Shown here one piece after another: positions 9,649 to 17,938 of a stretch of 64,000 nt of DNA. The DNA is from DATFVA01 sp963771705 (GTDB lineage Bacteria > Bacteroidota > Ignavibacteria > Ignavibacteriales > Ignavibacteriaceae), in contig CAVYUP010000004.1 in the NCBI GenBank assembly GCA_963771705.1, positions 62,001 to 126,000 of the forward strand, written 5' to 3'. Position numbers and translations under genes: made by a program. The notes under the pieces are model-generated. The model was not told the origin of the DNA, did no database searches, and saw only the letters and a list, made by a program, of their open reading frames with translations. The first letter of the stretch is position 1, and each line of letters begins with the position of its first letter.

Positions 9649-9656
9649 TATTTTTG
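9649..9656 (+). promoter_or_regulatory. Candidate -7 box for the NUDIX gene
   Basis: TATTTTTG fits TAnnTTTG and lies 28 bases before the ATG at 9685, just after the preceding terminator, so a promoter is expected here. Confidence 0.4.
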
Positions 9657-9684
9657 TAACTTTATAGCAAATAGCGGAGAAGAA

Positions 9685-10218
9685 ATGAATTATAAAATTG
9701 TAGAGTCTGATATTTTATTCAGAGGTAAAGTATTTGATCTGAGGGTTGATAAAATAAAGTACGACAGCGGGAATGACGGTATAAGGGAGATCGCTGTGCA
9801 TCCCGGTGGAGCAGTTGTGGTGCCTGTAAAGGCTGACGGTAAGTTAATAATGGTTTCACAGTATCGTTACCCGTTTGAAAAATTCATGCTGGAGTTTCCC
9901 GCCGGTAAGCTGGATAATAGTGAGGATCCTGAAAACTGTGCGTTCAGGGAACTGCAGGAGGAAACGGGTTATAAAACTGATAAGCTTCAGAAGCTTGGTG
10001 CGATTTCAACTACTCCCGGATTCTGTACGGAGATACTCCATCTTTATTTGGCGCAGGACCTTACTCCCGGTAAACATAACCGTGAGGAAGGCGAGTACGG
10101 CATGGAAGTAAAGGAATTTACCTTCGGGGAAATTGAAGATAAAATTCATAAGGGCGAAATAATAGATTCAAAATCAATTTGCGGATTCTATATGGCTTCA
10201 AAGCTGCTTTTAAAGTGA
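9685..10218 (+). CDS. NUDIX hydrolase, ADP-ribose pyrophosphatase-like
   Basis: A 177-residue cytosolic hydrolase of nucleoside-diphosphate derivatives. The NUDIX box is complete: it starts GKLDNSEDPENCAFRELQEE and continues TGY (GX5EX7REUXEEXGU). The order SQYRYPFEKFMLEFPAGKL before the box and a Pro (TPGFCTEILHLYLA) about 16 residues after it are typical of ADP-ribose/ADP-sugar pyrophosphatases (NudF group), so ADP-ribose is the likeliest substrate. GGAGAAG precedes the ATG. It precedes recN on the same strand, but about 70 bases separate them. Confidence 0.85.
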   Translation: MNYKIVESDILFRGKVFDLRVDKIKYDSGNDGIREIAVHPGGAVVVPVKADGKLIMVSQYRYPFEKFMLEFPAGKLDNSEDPENCAFRELQEETGYKTDKLQKLGAISTTPGFCTEILHLYLAQDLTPGKHNREEGEYGMEVKEFTFGEIEDKIHKGEIIDSKSICGFYMASKLLLK

Positions 10219-10289
10219 CAACTCTGCTTATTAACTTTGAAATTCCATCCAAAATAAATTAATTTTCAGCTCAACTTTAAAGTTTGAAA

Positions 10290-11993
10290 ATGCTCAAGTC
10301 GCTCCACATAAAAGATTATGCCCTCATCGACAGGATTGATGTTGAGTTCGGAAAAGGACTGAATATTATTACCGGCGAGACAGGTGCGGGTAAATCGATA
10401 CTTATTGATGCGATGGGACTCCTTCTTGGTGAAAGGGCTTCTACCGAAGTTGTTCGTAAGGATGCCAATAAGTCGATCGTGGAAGGTTTCTTTGATGTTG
10501 AGTCGAATAAAAAAGTAAAAACACTTCTCGAAGAGAATGAAATAGAATTCTTCCCCGAGCTTATTCTACGCCGTGAAGTTTCTCTCAAAGGCGCTAACCG
10601 CTGTTTTGTAAACGATACTCCTGTTCCCTTATCTGTAGTAAAGGATCTTGGTGATCTGCTGGTCGATCTGCATGGACAGCACGAGCATCAGTCTCTTCTG
10701 CGTACAGAAACTCATATCGATTTCCTTGATGAGTTTGCCGGAACGGAATCTCTACTCGATGAATATTCATCAGCTTATAAAGAGGTTAGGTCTTTATCTT
10801 CAAAGCTTAATGAGCTGAAAGCTAAGGAATTTTCTCTTAAAGAGAAAAAAGATTTCTATTCATTCCAGATGAAGGAGATCGACGCCGTTTCTCCGAAGGA
10901 AGACGAAGAGGAACAGATCAGCGGTGAGCTGAATATCCTGGAGAATTCAGAAAAACTTCTGGGACTTACAGGTTCTGTTTATGAAAATCTTTTCGATTCG
11001 GAGAATTCTGTCCATGACCAGCTGAACCAGATAAAAAGCCAGATCGATGAACTGCTCGGGATCGATAACAGCTTTGAAGAAATAGAAAAAGAGTTCGATT
11101 CGATTATAGCCCAGGTTCGTGACGCGGCTGAGTTCATAAGGAAATACAATTCTAAGATCGACCTGGATCCGGAGAATCTGGAGCAGCTGCGTGAGAGATT
11201 GGGTGCGATAGCTCTTCTTAAGAAAAAATACGGCGGCTCGGTTGAGGCCGTCCTTGCTTACAGAGAAAAAATAGGTCAGGATTTCGATGCTGCCGAAAAT
11301 TACAGCCAGAATATAATTGGCCTGGAAAAAGAAGTAAATTCAGCCCGCGAGTCAGCAGGAAGACTGGCTGAGAGGCTTTCACTAAAGCGAAAAGATTCGG
11401 CTAAGAAGGTTGAAAAGGAAGTGGTGAAGGTGTTATCGGAACTTGGAATAGCTGATTCTGTTTTTAAGGTTATGATAGAACAGCTGTCGGGCTCCGGAGG
11501 TGAGGATTTTGTCATTATTAAGGGGAAAAAATATAAAGCCGACCATAAAGGGATAGATAATGTAGAGTTTTATATTTCAACTAATCCCGGTGAGGACGTG
11601 AAGCCGCTGATTAAAGTAGCATCCGGAGGAGAAGTATCCAGAATTATGCTTTCGCTGAAAACTATTCTGGCTAAAAACGACAAGCTGCCTCTGCTGATAT
11701 TTGATGAAATTGACACCGGCGTAAGCGGAAGGATCGCCCAAAAGGTTGGAAATTCGCTGAAATCGCTCGCCTCATCCCACCAGGTAATCGCTATTACACA
11801 TCTTCCTCAAATAGCAGGATTAGGCAATAGTAATTTTGTGGTGGAAAAAGGAACTTCAGAAAAAAGGGTAACCAGCTCAATCAGGAAGCTCGACGAAGAT
11901 GAAAAGATTAAAGAGGTGGCAAAACTGATGAGCGGGGAAGCGGTTACCGAGGCCAGCCTGAAAGGTGCCCGTGAGCTGATGGGATTGAATTAA
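10290..11993 (+). CDS. recN: DNA repair protein RecN
   Basis: An SMC-like ATPase that acts in double-strand break repair. Walker A is ITGETGAGKSILIDAM near the N-terminus, DLHGQHEHQSLL is the RecN Q-loop segment, the middle (about residues 150-390) is coiled coil, and the C-terminal lobe has the ABC signature VASGGEVSRIMLSLK with Walker B LLIFDEIDTGVSG and the His switch AITHLPQIA. All are RecN hallmarks. I place the start at the ATG at 10290; a TTG two codons earlier is possible. The length, 567 residues, is normal for the family. A Ku gene lies 6 kb away, so the cell probably has both recombinational and end-joining repair. Confidence 0.93.
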   Translation: MLKSLHIKDYALIDRIDVEFGKGLNIITGETGAGKSILIDAMGLLLGERASTEVVRKDANKSIVEGFFDVESNKKVKTLLEENEIEFFPELILRREVSLKGANRCFVNDTPVPLSVVKDLGDLLVDLHGQHEHQSLLRTETHIDFLDEFAGTESLLDEYSSAYKEVRSLSSKLNELKAKEFSLKEKKDFYSFQMKEIDAVSPKEDEEEQISGELNILENSEKLLGLTGSVYENLFDSENSVHDQLNQIKSQIDELLGIDNSFEEIEKEFDSIIAQVRDAAEFIRKYNSKIDLDPENLEQLRERLGAIALLKKKYGGSVEAVLAYREKIGQDFDAAENYSQNIIGLEKEVNSARESAGRLAERLSLKRKDSAKKVEKEVVKVLSELGIADSVFKVMIEQLSGSGGEDFVIIKGKKYKADHKGIDNVEFYISTNPGEDVKPLIKVASGGEVSRIMLSLKTILAKNDKLPLLIFDEIDTGVSGRIAQKVGNSLKSLASSHQVIAITHLPQIAGLGNSNFVVEKGTSEKRVTSSIRKLDEDEKIKEVAKLMSGEAVTEASLKGARELMGLN

Positions 11994-12155
11994 TCGGTAA
12001 AAAATGTCAATTTACAGCGCATATTATTCCCGGTAACTAATATTTATGGTTAAAACAGACCAGAATTAAAGGTATTATTTTTGTTAATACGTAGTGGTTG
12101 TGTAAAATAACGCCCTATTTCAATAAAAATTTAAATAAATAATAAGGGAACGTAG

Positions 12156-13043
12156 ATGAAAAAGACTCTACTTTTATTGGTGCTAATATTTTTAACTGCG
12201 AGACCTGCTTTCTCACAGATAGAGGACAGGCTGGCGCAATTGGGAAAGGATAACGTCGCGGATTATATAAGGCCTTTTGTTACTTCTCTCGGTACGGCTA
12301 TGAATTCAAATGGTTATTATTCTGCCGATATTTCCACAGGGTTATCTCTCGCGGTTAGTTTCAGAGGGATGTATATTCTGATCCCCGAAGATCAAAAATC
12401 TTTTACTCCCACGTTCACTCAGCCTGGTTATAATGCTTCCAAACCAACCGCTACTGTATACGGTGAAAAGGGCGCGGCTTATGCAGGCCCTGAAGGCTAT
12501 ATAGTAATGCCTCCGGGAATAAATCAGTCATCTATCCCTGTCGCTTACCCGCAGGTCAGCGCCAGTCTTATGGGAACCCAGGTATTAATAAGATATCTTC
12601 CGCCGACCCCAATAGCTGATAATAATGATTTGAGCATCTTCGGATTCGGCGTCGCGCACAGCATCAGTCAGTATATTCCTCTTTTCCCGATTGATCTGGC
12701 TGTTCAGTTCCTTTATAATAGGGTGGAGGTATCGGACATAATGAAACTCAATAATGTCGCCTTTAATGTCCATGCCAGCAAAACACTGGGACCGCTTACA
12801 CCTTATCTCGGAATTCAATACGAAAAAACTAATCTCGACCTGAATTATACCATAAAAGGCGAACCGCAAAGCGGTGATCCGGCAATAAGAACCAATCAGA
12901 CGATTTCAGCTTCCGTTGAGGGAGATAATAACTTCAGAGCTACGGTTGGCGCGGCATTAAAACTTGCGGTTATCGTTTTTAATGCGGATTTCAGTATAAG
13001 CTCACAGCCTATTGTTTCCGGCGGTTTAACTTTTGCATTTTAA
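12156..13043 (+). CDS. Secreted beta-barrel-like envelope protein (DUF6588-like)
   Basis: A 295-residue protein with a clear signal peptide (MKKTLLLLVLIFLTARPAFSQ) and then alternating polar/aromatic beta-strand sequence ending in GGLTFAF. Such a terminal strand with a final Phe is typical of outer-membrane barrels. The N-terminal part (YIRPFVTSLGTAMNSNGYY) recalls the DUF6588 family of Bacteroidota. Function is unknown; a small outer-membrane channel or structural protein is possible. AAGGGAACGT precedes the ATG. The next gene starts 12 bases after the stop and also encodes an exported protein, so they form a pair. Confidence 0.65.
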   Translation: MKKTLLLLVLIFLTARPAFSQIEDRLAQLGKDNVADYIRPFVTSLGTAMNSNGYYSADISTGLSLAVSFRGMYILIPEDQKSFTPTFTQPGYNASKPTATVYGEKGAAYAGPEGYIVMPPGINQSSIPVAYPQVSASLMGTQVLIRYLPPTPIADNNDLSIFGFGVAHSISQYIPLFPIDLAVQFLYNRVEVSDIMKLNNVAFNVHASKTLGPLTPYLGIQYEKTNLDLNYTIKGEPQSGDPAIRTNQTISASVEGDNNFRATVGAALKLAVIVFNADFSISSQPIVSGGLTFAF

Positions 13044-13055
13044 CAAGGAGAAAAA

Positions 13056-13610
13056 ATGAAAAAATTTTTAATACAGTTTAGTACTTCAGCGGTTCTTTTA
13101 TTCCTGGCGCTTACATGGAACGGATGTGATAAGTTCAATTCGCTGCCTCTCAATATCCCGTTTACTATCAACGTCAGTGTTTCCGGTTCTGCAGCTACCC
13201 TGACTAACAGCGAGTCGTACTGCCTGAATACTGATTCCCAGACATACACTGAATACAGTGACAAAATAAATAGTCTCCGTTTTGTTGAAGCAGCTTTCAG
13301 AACCAAAGACGTTGTTCCGGAAAATCTTTCCGGTAATATAAATGTATCCCTCCAGGATGGTGATGGAAACACTCTTTTCTCGTATGATGTACCGGGAGCA
13401 GCACCAGCGGATTATATGAGTCCCAACACACCATACATTCTTCAGCTCGATCAGTCGCAGATAGATTTTATAAATACATACCTTAATAGTCTGCTTAACC
13501 AGGGTGCCTGTTTTACAGCATCTATTACGGTTAGTAATATAACCGGACAAGCTCCCTATAGTATTGACGGCGCAATAGACATGGTTATTGAAGCTGATAC
13601 TGAGTTATAA
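13056..13610 (+). CDS. Exported protein, probable lipoprotein, function unknown
   Basis: This 184-residue protein has a basic, hydrophobic N-terminus ending LALTWNGCDKF. Cys24 could be lipidated, but the residues before it are a poor lipobox. The rest is predicted beta-sandwich-like, with many Ser, Thr and Asn and no catalytic motif. I do not recognise the family. It sits 12 bases after the barrel-like gene with AAGGAG before its ATG, and a terminator closes the pair, so it probably works at the outer membrane with its neighbour. Confidence 0.6.
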   Translation: MKKFLIQFSTSAVLLFLALTWNGCDKFNSLPLNIPFTINVSVSGSAATLTNSESYCLNTDSQTYTEYSDKINSLRFVEAAFRTKDVVPENLSGNINVSLQDGDGNTLFSYDVPGAAPADYMSPNTPYILQLDQSQIDFINTYLNSLLNQGACFTASITVSNITGQAPYSIDGAIDMVIEADTEL

Positions 13611-13631
13611 ATTAAGATTAACCCGGTACTT

Positions 13632-13657
13632 AGAGGCTGCCTGGAGCGGCCTCTTTT
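13632..13657 (+). terminator. Rho-independent terminator after the envelope pair
   Basis: AGAGGCTGC, a five-base loop, then GCGGCCTCT (nine pairs with one G-T wobble) followed by TTTTCATTTT. Confidence 0.75.
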
Positions 13658-13747
13658 CATTTTAAACCCGATGTTCTGCGTCAATCCGGTTTTTCATCTT
13701 TATGAACCTTTCTTTATTTTAATCCTTTAAAAATTATCAGGTGTTCA

Positions 13748-15280
13748 ATGAGATTTGAAAGAGCGGCAGGAATACTGTTACATCCAACTTCTCTCCCCGG
13801 AAGGTTCGGTATTGGAGATCTCGGGAAGGAAGCTTATAATTTTGTTAATTTCCTGGAATCGGCGGGACAAACACTCTGGCAGGTTTTCCCCCTGGGTCCC
13901 ACCGGATACGGTGATTCTCCTTATCAGTGTTTTTCGGCTTTTGCCGGAAATCCTAATCTTATTAGTCCTGAACTTCTTAAAGAAGCAAATCTTCTGACAG
14001 AAGACGATATATCCAATCCTCCCGGCTCTGATCTTCACTGTATTGATTTCGGGGGAGTTATAAATTATAAAAAGGAGATCCTGCGTAAGGCCTTTGAAAA
14101 ATTTAAGTCGAATGACTCTCTATCCTCAAAAAAGTTCAAAGAGTTCTGTGAGGAAAACAAGGAATGGCTTGAGGATTACGCTTTCTTTATGGCCGCAAAG
14201 GATTATCATGGAGGCGGCTTATGGACGGAATGGGATAAGGGTCTTGTTAAAAGGGAAGAAAAGGCCCTTCAGGAGTGGAGGAAGAAACTTGATGACGGTA
14301 TTAACTATCATCGCTTTGTTCAGTATATCTTTTTTCAGCAATGGTCTGATCTTAAACGTTACGCAAACAGTAAAAATATTAATATAATCGGTGATATGCC
14401 TATTTTCATAGCTTATGACAGCGCCGATCTCTGGGCTCATAAAGAACTCTTTTCGGTTGATAAGCATGGAAACCTGACGTTTGTTGCCGGTGTTCCTCCT
14501 GATTATTTCAGCGCAACAGGACAGCTCTGGGGTAACCCTCTGTACAGGTGGGATGCCATGGAGAAGGATGATTTTCTCTGGTGGCGGCTGAGGATGAAGC
14601 AGATGTTCAACCTTGTTGATATGATAAGGATTGATCATTTCAGGGGGTTCGACGCATACTGGGAGATTCCCGGTGGAGCCGAAACAGCGGAAAAAGGCAG
14701 ATGGGTAAAAGCGCCTGGAGAAAAGTTCTTTAAAACTCTCAGGGAATACCTCGGCCCTCTTCCTATTTTAGCCGAGGATCTGGGGGTGATTACAAAGTCT
14801 GTTGAAAAACTGCGGGATACTTTTGATTTTCCGGGTATGAAGATACTGCAGTTTGCGTTCGGAACGGGGATGGAGAGGAAGTTTCTTCCTCATAATTATA
14901 ATCCCAACTGCCTGGTATATACAGGCTCTCATGATAATGATACCACCGTCGCTTTCTTTGAAAAAGAAAAAAACAATGACAACGATATTTACCAGCACGC
15001 TCAGCAGTACCTCGACTATTACGGTGATGACATAACCGGGGCTCTGATAAAAGCGGCTTATGCTTCTGTAGCGGATCTGGTTGTTATTCCTATGCAGGAT
15101 GTACTGAGGCTCGGCGGTGAGGCGAGAATGAATTTTCCGGGGAAACCCGCCGGCAACTGGCAGTGGAGGTTTACGTGGGACCAGGTTCATCCGGAACTGG
15201 CAGATCATTATAAATATTTAAGTGAACTGTATGAGCGCCCTCCCAAACCGGTAAATGAAACAGAGATTGAAGTTAATTAA
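13748..15280 (+). CDS. malQ: 4-alpha-glucanotransferase (amylomaltase)
   Basis: A GH77 disproportionating enzyme that transfers maltooligosaccharide units in glycogen/maltodextrin metabolism in the cytosol. HPTSLPGRFGIGDLG at the N-terminus, SPYQCFSAFAGNP, catalytic nucleophile Asp296 in IRIDHFRGFDAYWEIP, acid/base Glu343 in PILAEDLGVI and the transition-state Asp of GSHDNDTT are all present. The numbering (296/343) is nearly that of Thermus amylomaltase (293/340). The length, 510 residues, is standard for the short bacterial type. A TerB-like gene follows after 15 bases and is probably cotranscribed. No other glycogen gene is nearby. Confidence 0.94.
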   Translation: MRFERAAGILLHPTSLPGRFGIGDLGKEAYNFVNFLESAGQTLWQVFPLGPTGYGDSPYQCFSAFAGNPNLISPELLKEANLLTEDDISNPPGSDLHCIDFGGVINYKKEILRKAFEKFKSNDSLSSKKFKEFCEENKEWLEDYAFFMAAKDYHGGGLWTEWDKGLVKREEKALQEWRKKLDDGINYHRFVQYIFFQQWSDLKRYANSKNINIIGDMPIFIAYDSADLWAHKELFSVDKHGNLTFVAGVPPDYFSATGQLWGNPLYRWDAMEKDDFLWWRLRMKQMFNLVDMIRIDHFRGFDAYWEIPGGAETAEKGRWVKAPGEKFFKTLREYLGPLPILAEDLGVITKSVEKLRDTFDFPGMKILQFAFGTGMERKFLPHNYNPNCLVYTGSHDNDTTVAFFEKEKNNDNDIYQHAQQYLDYYGDDITGALIKAAYASVADLVVIPMQDVLRLGGEARMNFPGKPAGNWQWRFTWDQVHPELADHYKYLSELYERPPKPVNETEIEVN

Positions 15281-15295
15281 AAATGGTAGAAGGAA

Positions 15296-15781
15296 ATGTT
15301 TGAATATTTAAGAAGAATTTTTAGTGTACCCCCCGAAACAGCGGAAATAAAAAAATATGAGGAAGCTGCGCAGCCTCGTACTGATGAAGAAAAGAAACTT
15401 AAGGTAGCTACCTGTACACTTTTTATAGAGATGGCAAGGGCTGATAATGATTTCACTAACGAGGAAAGGGATAAAATAATCTCGATAATGAAATCCACTT
15501 TTGACCTCGACGATGAGTGTGTAAACGACCTGATGGATCTTGCTGAAAAGAGACTGAAAACCGACGATAGTATATACGACTTCACAAAACTTATAAATGA
15601 GAATTTTAATAATGATCAGAAATTTGAGCTCCTGAAGAATCTCTGGCGGTTAATCTATCTCGATAAGAAGCTTGATATGTACGAAGATCATTTGATTAAG
15701 AAGATAGGCGGACTCATAAATATGGGTCACGAAGATATAATCGGTGCTAAGATGCTGGTTAAAGAGGAAATGTCTGCCTGA
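15296..15781 (+). CDS. TerB-like helical protein
   Basis: A 161-residue, wholly helical, acidic protein. The stretch KVATCTLFIEMARADNDFTN, followed by EERDKIISIMKSTFDLDDE, and a second LWRLIYLDKKLDMYEDHLI block match the TerB (tellurite-resistance B) fold, in which clustered acidic residues bind metal. Such stand-alone TerB proteins are common in Bacteroidota and are linked to envelope or stress functions; no tellurite role is implied. AAGGA precedes the ATG, 15 bases downstream of malQ. Confidence 0.72.
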   Translation: MFEYLRRIFSVPPETAEIKKYEEAAQPRTDEEKKLKVATCTLFIEMARADNDFTNEERDKIISIMKSTFDLDDECVNDLMDLAEKRLKTDDSIYDFTKLINENFNNDQKFELLKNLWRLIYLDKKLDMYEDHLIKKIGGLINMGHEDIIGAKMLVKEEMSA

Positions 15782-15792
15782 CCCCTGCAGGT

Positions 15793-15924
15793 TTAGCCGG
15801 CAATATCAAATAGGCTGTTTTCTTGTTTTTTTTCAGGGCCTTTTCTCCTGCTCTGCAGGGTATCATATGTAGCTATTCCACCAAGGACTATCACCGCCAG
15901 AATCTCCAATACATTCTCTAACAT
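15793..15924 (-). CDS. Small single-pass membrane protein, 43 residues
   Basis: A short minus-strand frame starts MLENVLEILAVIVLGGIATY and ends LFDIAG, giving one membrane helix (about residues 4-20) and a basic, polar tail. An AAAAGGTG ribosome-binding site lies eight bases before the ATG, which favours a real gene. It is convergent with the TerB-like gene (11 bases between stop codons). I know no family for it. The good RBS and the membrane-helix/charged-tail layout support it; shortness is the main doubt. Confidence 0.5.
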   Translation of the reverse strand: MLENVLEILAVIVLGGIATYDTLQSRRKGPEKKQENSLFDIAG

Positions 15925-16280
15925 TTTATTCACCTTTTGTTATCTGGTTTACTGGTCTAAATCTAAATTATTATCCTCAGATACATATTATGGTGCCGTT
16001 AAATAACAGTTAAGTTATTGTTAAGAAGCAGGGTCAGTTTTAACGGCCCCTGAATTTCCTGCGCCCGGTGGTATAGTCAGGCCCACACTTCCACAGGCTC
16101 AATGCCTCAATAAAGGGGTCCACACTTCCGTTACCTCATATTCCCATAATGTTTTTGCTCCGTTCATCCGAAATCTCGTGCGCTGTTCCTATAACTATGT
16201 TTTCGGCGAAACATAATGCTATCCTATCCGTCATAATTATCAGAAAAACGGCATTCGTGAATATTTTAAAGGAGAGTAAA
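15925..16280. other. Non-coding spacer, nothing firm
   Basis: No supported gene lies between the 43-residue protein and the repeat lipoprotein. The ten-base motif CCACACTTCC occurs twice (16083-16092 and 16120-16129). An open frame leading into the lipoprotein gene from 16149 is rejected as an N-terminal extension because the signal peptide and RBS start at 16281. Confidence 0.5.
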
Positions 16281-17246
16281 ATGAAACAGAGAGTTTCTAC
16301 AATTAAAAAACTTTCATTGCTGCTTATACCTGCTGTGTTTCTGATTTTAACCACAGGGTGCAGTACTTCAAACCAGGGGACAACAATGCAGTCGGATCTG
16401 AATACCAGGGCGGATCAGACTTTCTCATTTTACAAGGATGAAGATGGGAAAAATGTCCGCTGGGAAGTGAACTTTGAGGATGGTGAAATCGGTTCCTTAT
16501 ATAAAGACGGCGAGCGCGTACCCGACAGCGAGATAAAAGATTATAAGGATATGATATATCACAGGCTTGATAAACTTCACAATAGATCTCAACATATTTC
16601 CATTGATTTGAGTGGCTTCAAATCAGATATGGGCAAATTTAAACAGGATATGCAGAAACTGAAAGAGGAGATGAAAGATCAGAAGTTTGAATTCAACTTC
16701 GATAATGAAGATTTCAGGAAAGGGATGGAGCAGCTCTCAAAAGAACTTTCCAAACTGAAGGATAAGAAAATAAGAATAGATTTCGATTCTGATAAATTCC
16801 GTGAAGAAATGAAGCAGCTTAAAAAAGATCTCAATATACATGTGGATATCGATACGGAAGAACTTGATAAAAATCTTGAAAAGATGAATGAGGAAATGGA
16901 TAACCACAGGGAGGAATTGGGACATATTAGTATTGATTTAACAGGCCTGAATGAAGCCATGGCTCACCTGGATGAGAACCTGGCGAATGTTAAAATAAAT
17001 CTTAAAGGTCTGGATATAAAGCTTAGAAAGCTTAATGAATTTATTGATAAGATGAAGGAAGAGATGGTTAAGGATAATTTGCTGGAGGATACTGATGCCG
17101 AGTTGAATCTCGACCTTAATAAAAACGGAATGAAAGTAAATGGGAAGGAAGTACCGCAGGAATTATTTGAAAAATATAAGAAAATGTACGAAGATCATTT
17201 TGATAAAAAACTTTCTGAAGAAAACAATTTTCGCATAATCGATTAA
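16281..17246 (+). CDS. Lipoprotein with strand-helix repeats
   Basis: The start is the ATG at 16281, preceded by AAAGGAGAG and followed by a lipoprotein signal peptide ending LILTTGC. The 321-residue protein is highly charged. From about residue 95 it contains roughly six units of 22-30 residues. Each has a short alternating strand (HISIDLS, KFEFNFD, KIRIDFD, NIHVDID, HISIDLT, NVKINLK) followed by an amphipathic, Lys/Glu-rich helix. The two ends resemble each other: DGERVPDSEIKDYKDMIYHR near residue 80 and NGKEVPQELFEKYKKMYEDH near the C-terminus. I recognise no named family. It is probably an elongated periplasmic or surface lipoprotein, and a terminator follows it. Confidence 0.8.
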   Translation: MKQRVSTIKKLSLLLIPAVFLILTTGCSTSNQGTTMQSDLNTRADQTFSFYKDEDGKNVRWEVNFEDGEIGSLYKDGERVPDSEIKDYKDMIYHRLDKLHNRSQHISIDLSGFKSDMGKFKQDMQKLKEEMKDQKFEFNFDNEDFRKGMEQLSKELSKLKDKKIRIDFDSDKFREEMKQLKKDLNIHVDIDTEELDKNLEKMNEEMDNHREELGHISIDLTGLNEAMAHLDENLANVKINLKGLDIKLRKLNEFIDKMKEEMVKDNLLEDTDAELNLDLNKNGMKVNGKEVPQELFEKYKKMYEDHFDKKLSEENNFRIID

Positions 17247-17273
17247 TTGTTCATCTTCATCTCACACACAAAG

Positions 17274-17306
17274 AGCGGTATTCTATTGCCGGAATACCGC
17301 TTTTTT
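17274..17306 (+). terminator. Rho-independent terminator after the repeat lipoprotein
   Basis: AGCGGTATTC / GAATACCGCT (17274-17283 and 17292-17301), ten perfect pairs with an eight-base loop and then TTTTT. It reaches the stop codon of the opposing TPR gene. Confidence 0.85.
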
Positions 17307-17928
17307 ATTTATTAACAGGCTGTCCTTCCAGGGATTTTTTTAAGCTGAGAAGAAGGGTATCTGCTTTGCCGCCTTCTTCCGGCGGGGTAAGACTTTTATA
17401 CTTAACCAGCGCGTTGAACGCGTCTTCATACTCTTCATTCAGTGCATATACCAATCCCAGGTTATAATAAATATTAGGAAACTCCGGTTCTATTTCCGCG
17501 GCAATCTCGTAATGAAGCCTGGCCAGTCTGAAATCATTCTGTTCAAAATATAAATTCGCAAGGTTGTAATGGGCTTCAAGGTGCCTTGGTTCATGTTTAA
17601 GGCACTCGGTGAAATAGTCGAATGCCTTCATGGTGTTGCCCGACTGTGTTTCAAGGATCCCGAGATTACAGTTCGCATCAGCGATGCAGTCCTCCGCTAT
17701 AATTGCCTTGAGATAAGCTTCCTGGGCCCCCGGATCGCTCCGTTCGTCAAGCCAGAGTGCTTCTTCAAAGGGAGTGAACCTCGACGGCAGATGCAGTACC
17801 TTTGCTTCGGAAGAAGCAAATAAATTCATTTGTCCTTCCTTTTCAAGCTCTTTTGATTTTCGTTTCCTCGCCCTCTTATAACCAAGGTTAGCAGGATGTG
17901 TGGTATCCAGTTGTATTACTTTTGCCAT
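17305..17928 (-). CDS. Tetratricopeptide-repeat protein, cotranscribed with ku
   Basis: A 207-residue protein with a basic N-terminal stretch (YKRARKRKSKELEKEG) and then about four TPR units. The clearest are ADANCNLGILETQSGN, LEAHYNLANLYFEQNDFRLA and PNIYYNLGLVYALNEEYEDA. There is no signal peptide, so it is probably cytosolic and serves as a protein-binding scaffold. It begins ten bases after the ku stop on the same strand, so the two form an operon. A partner role in end joining is possible but unproven; the basic N-terminus would suit DNA or nucleoid contact. Confidence 0.8.
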   Translation of the reverse strand: MAKVIQLDTTHPANLGYKRARKRKSKELEKEGQMNLFASSEAKVLHLPSRFTPFEEALWLDERSDPGAQEAYLKAIIAEDCIADANCNLGILETQSGNTMKAFDYFTECLKHEPRHLEAHYNLANLYFEQNDFRLARLHYEIAAEIEPEFPNIYYNLGLVYALNEEYEDAFNALVKYKSLTPPEEGGKADTLLLSLKKSLEGQPVNK

Positions 17929-17938
17929 AATTCAGATT

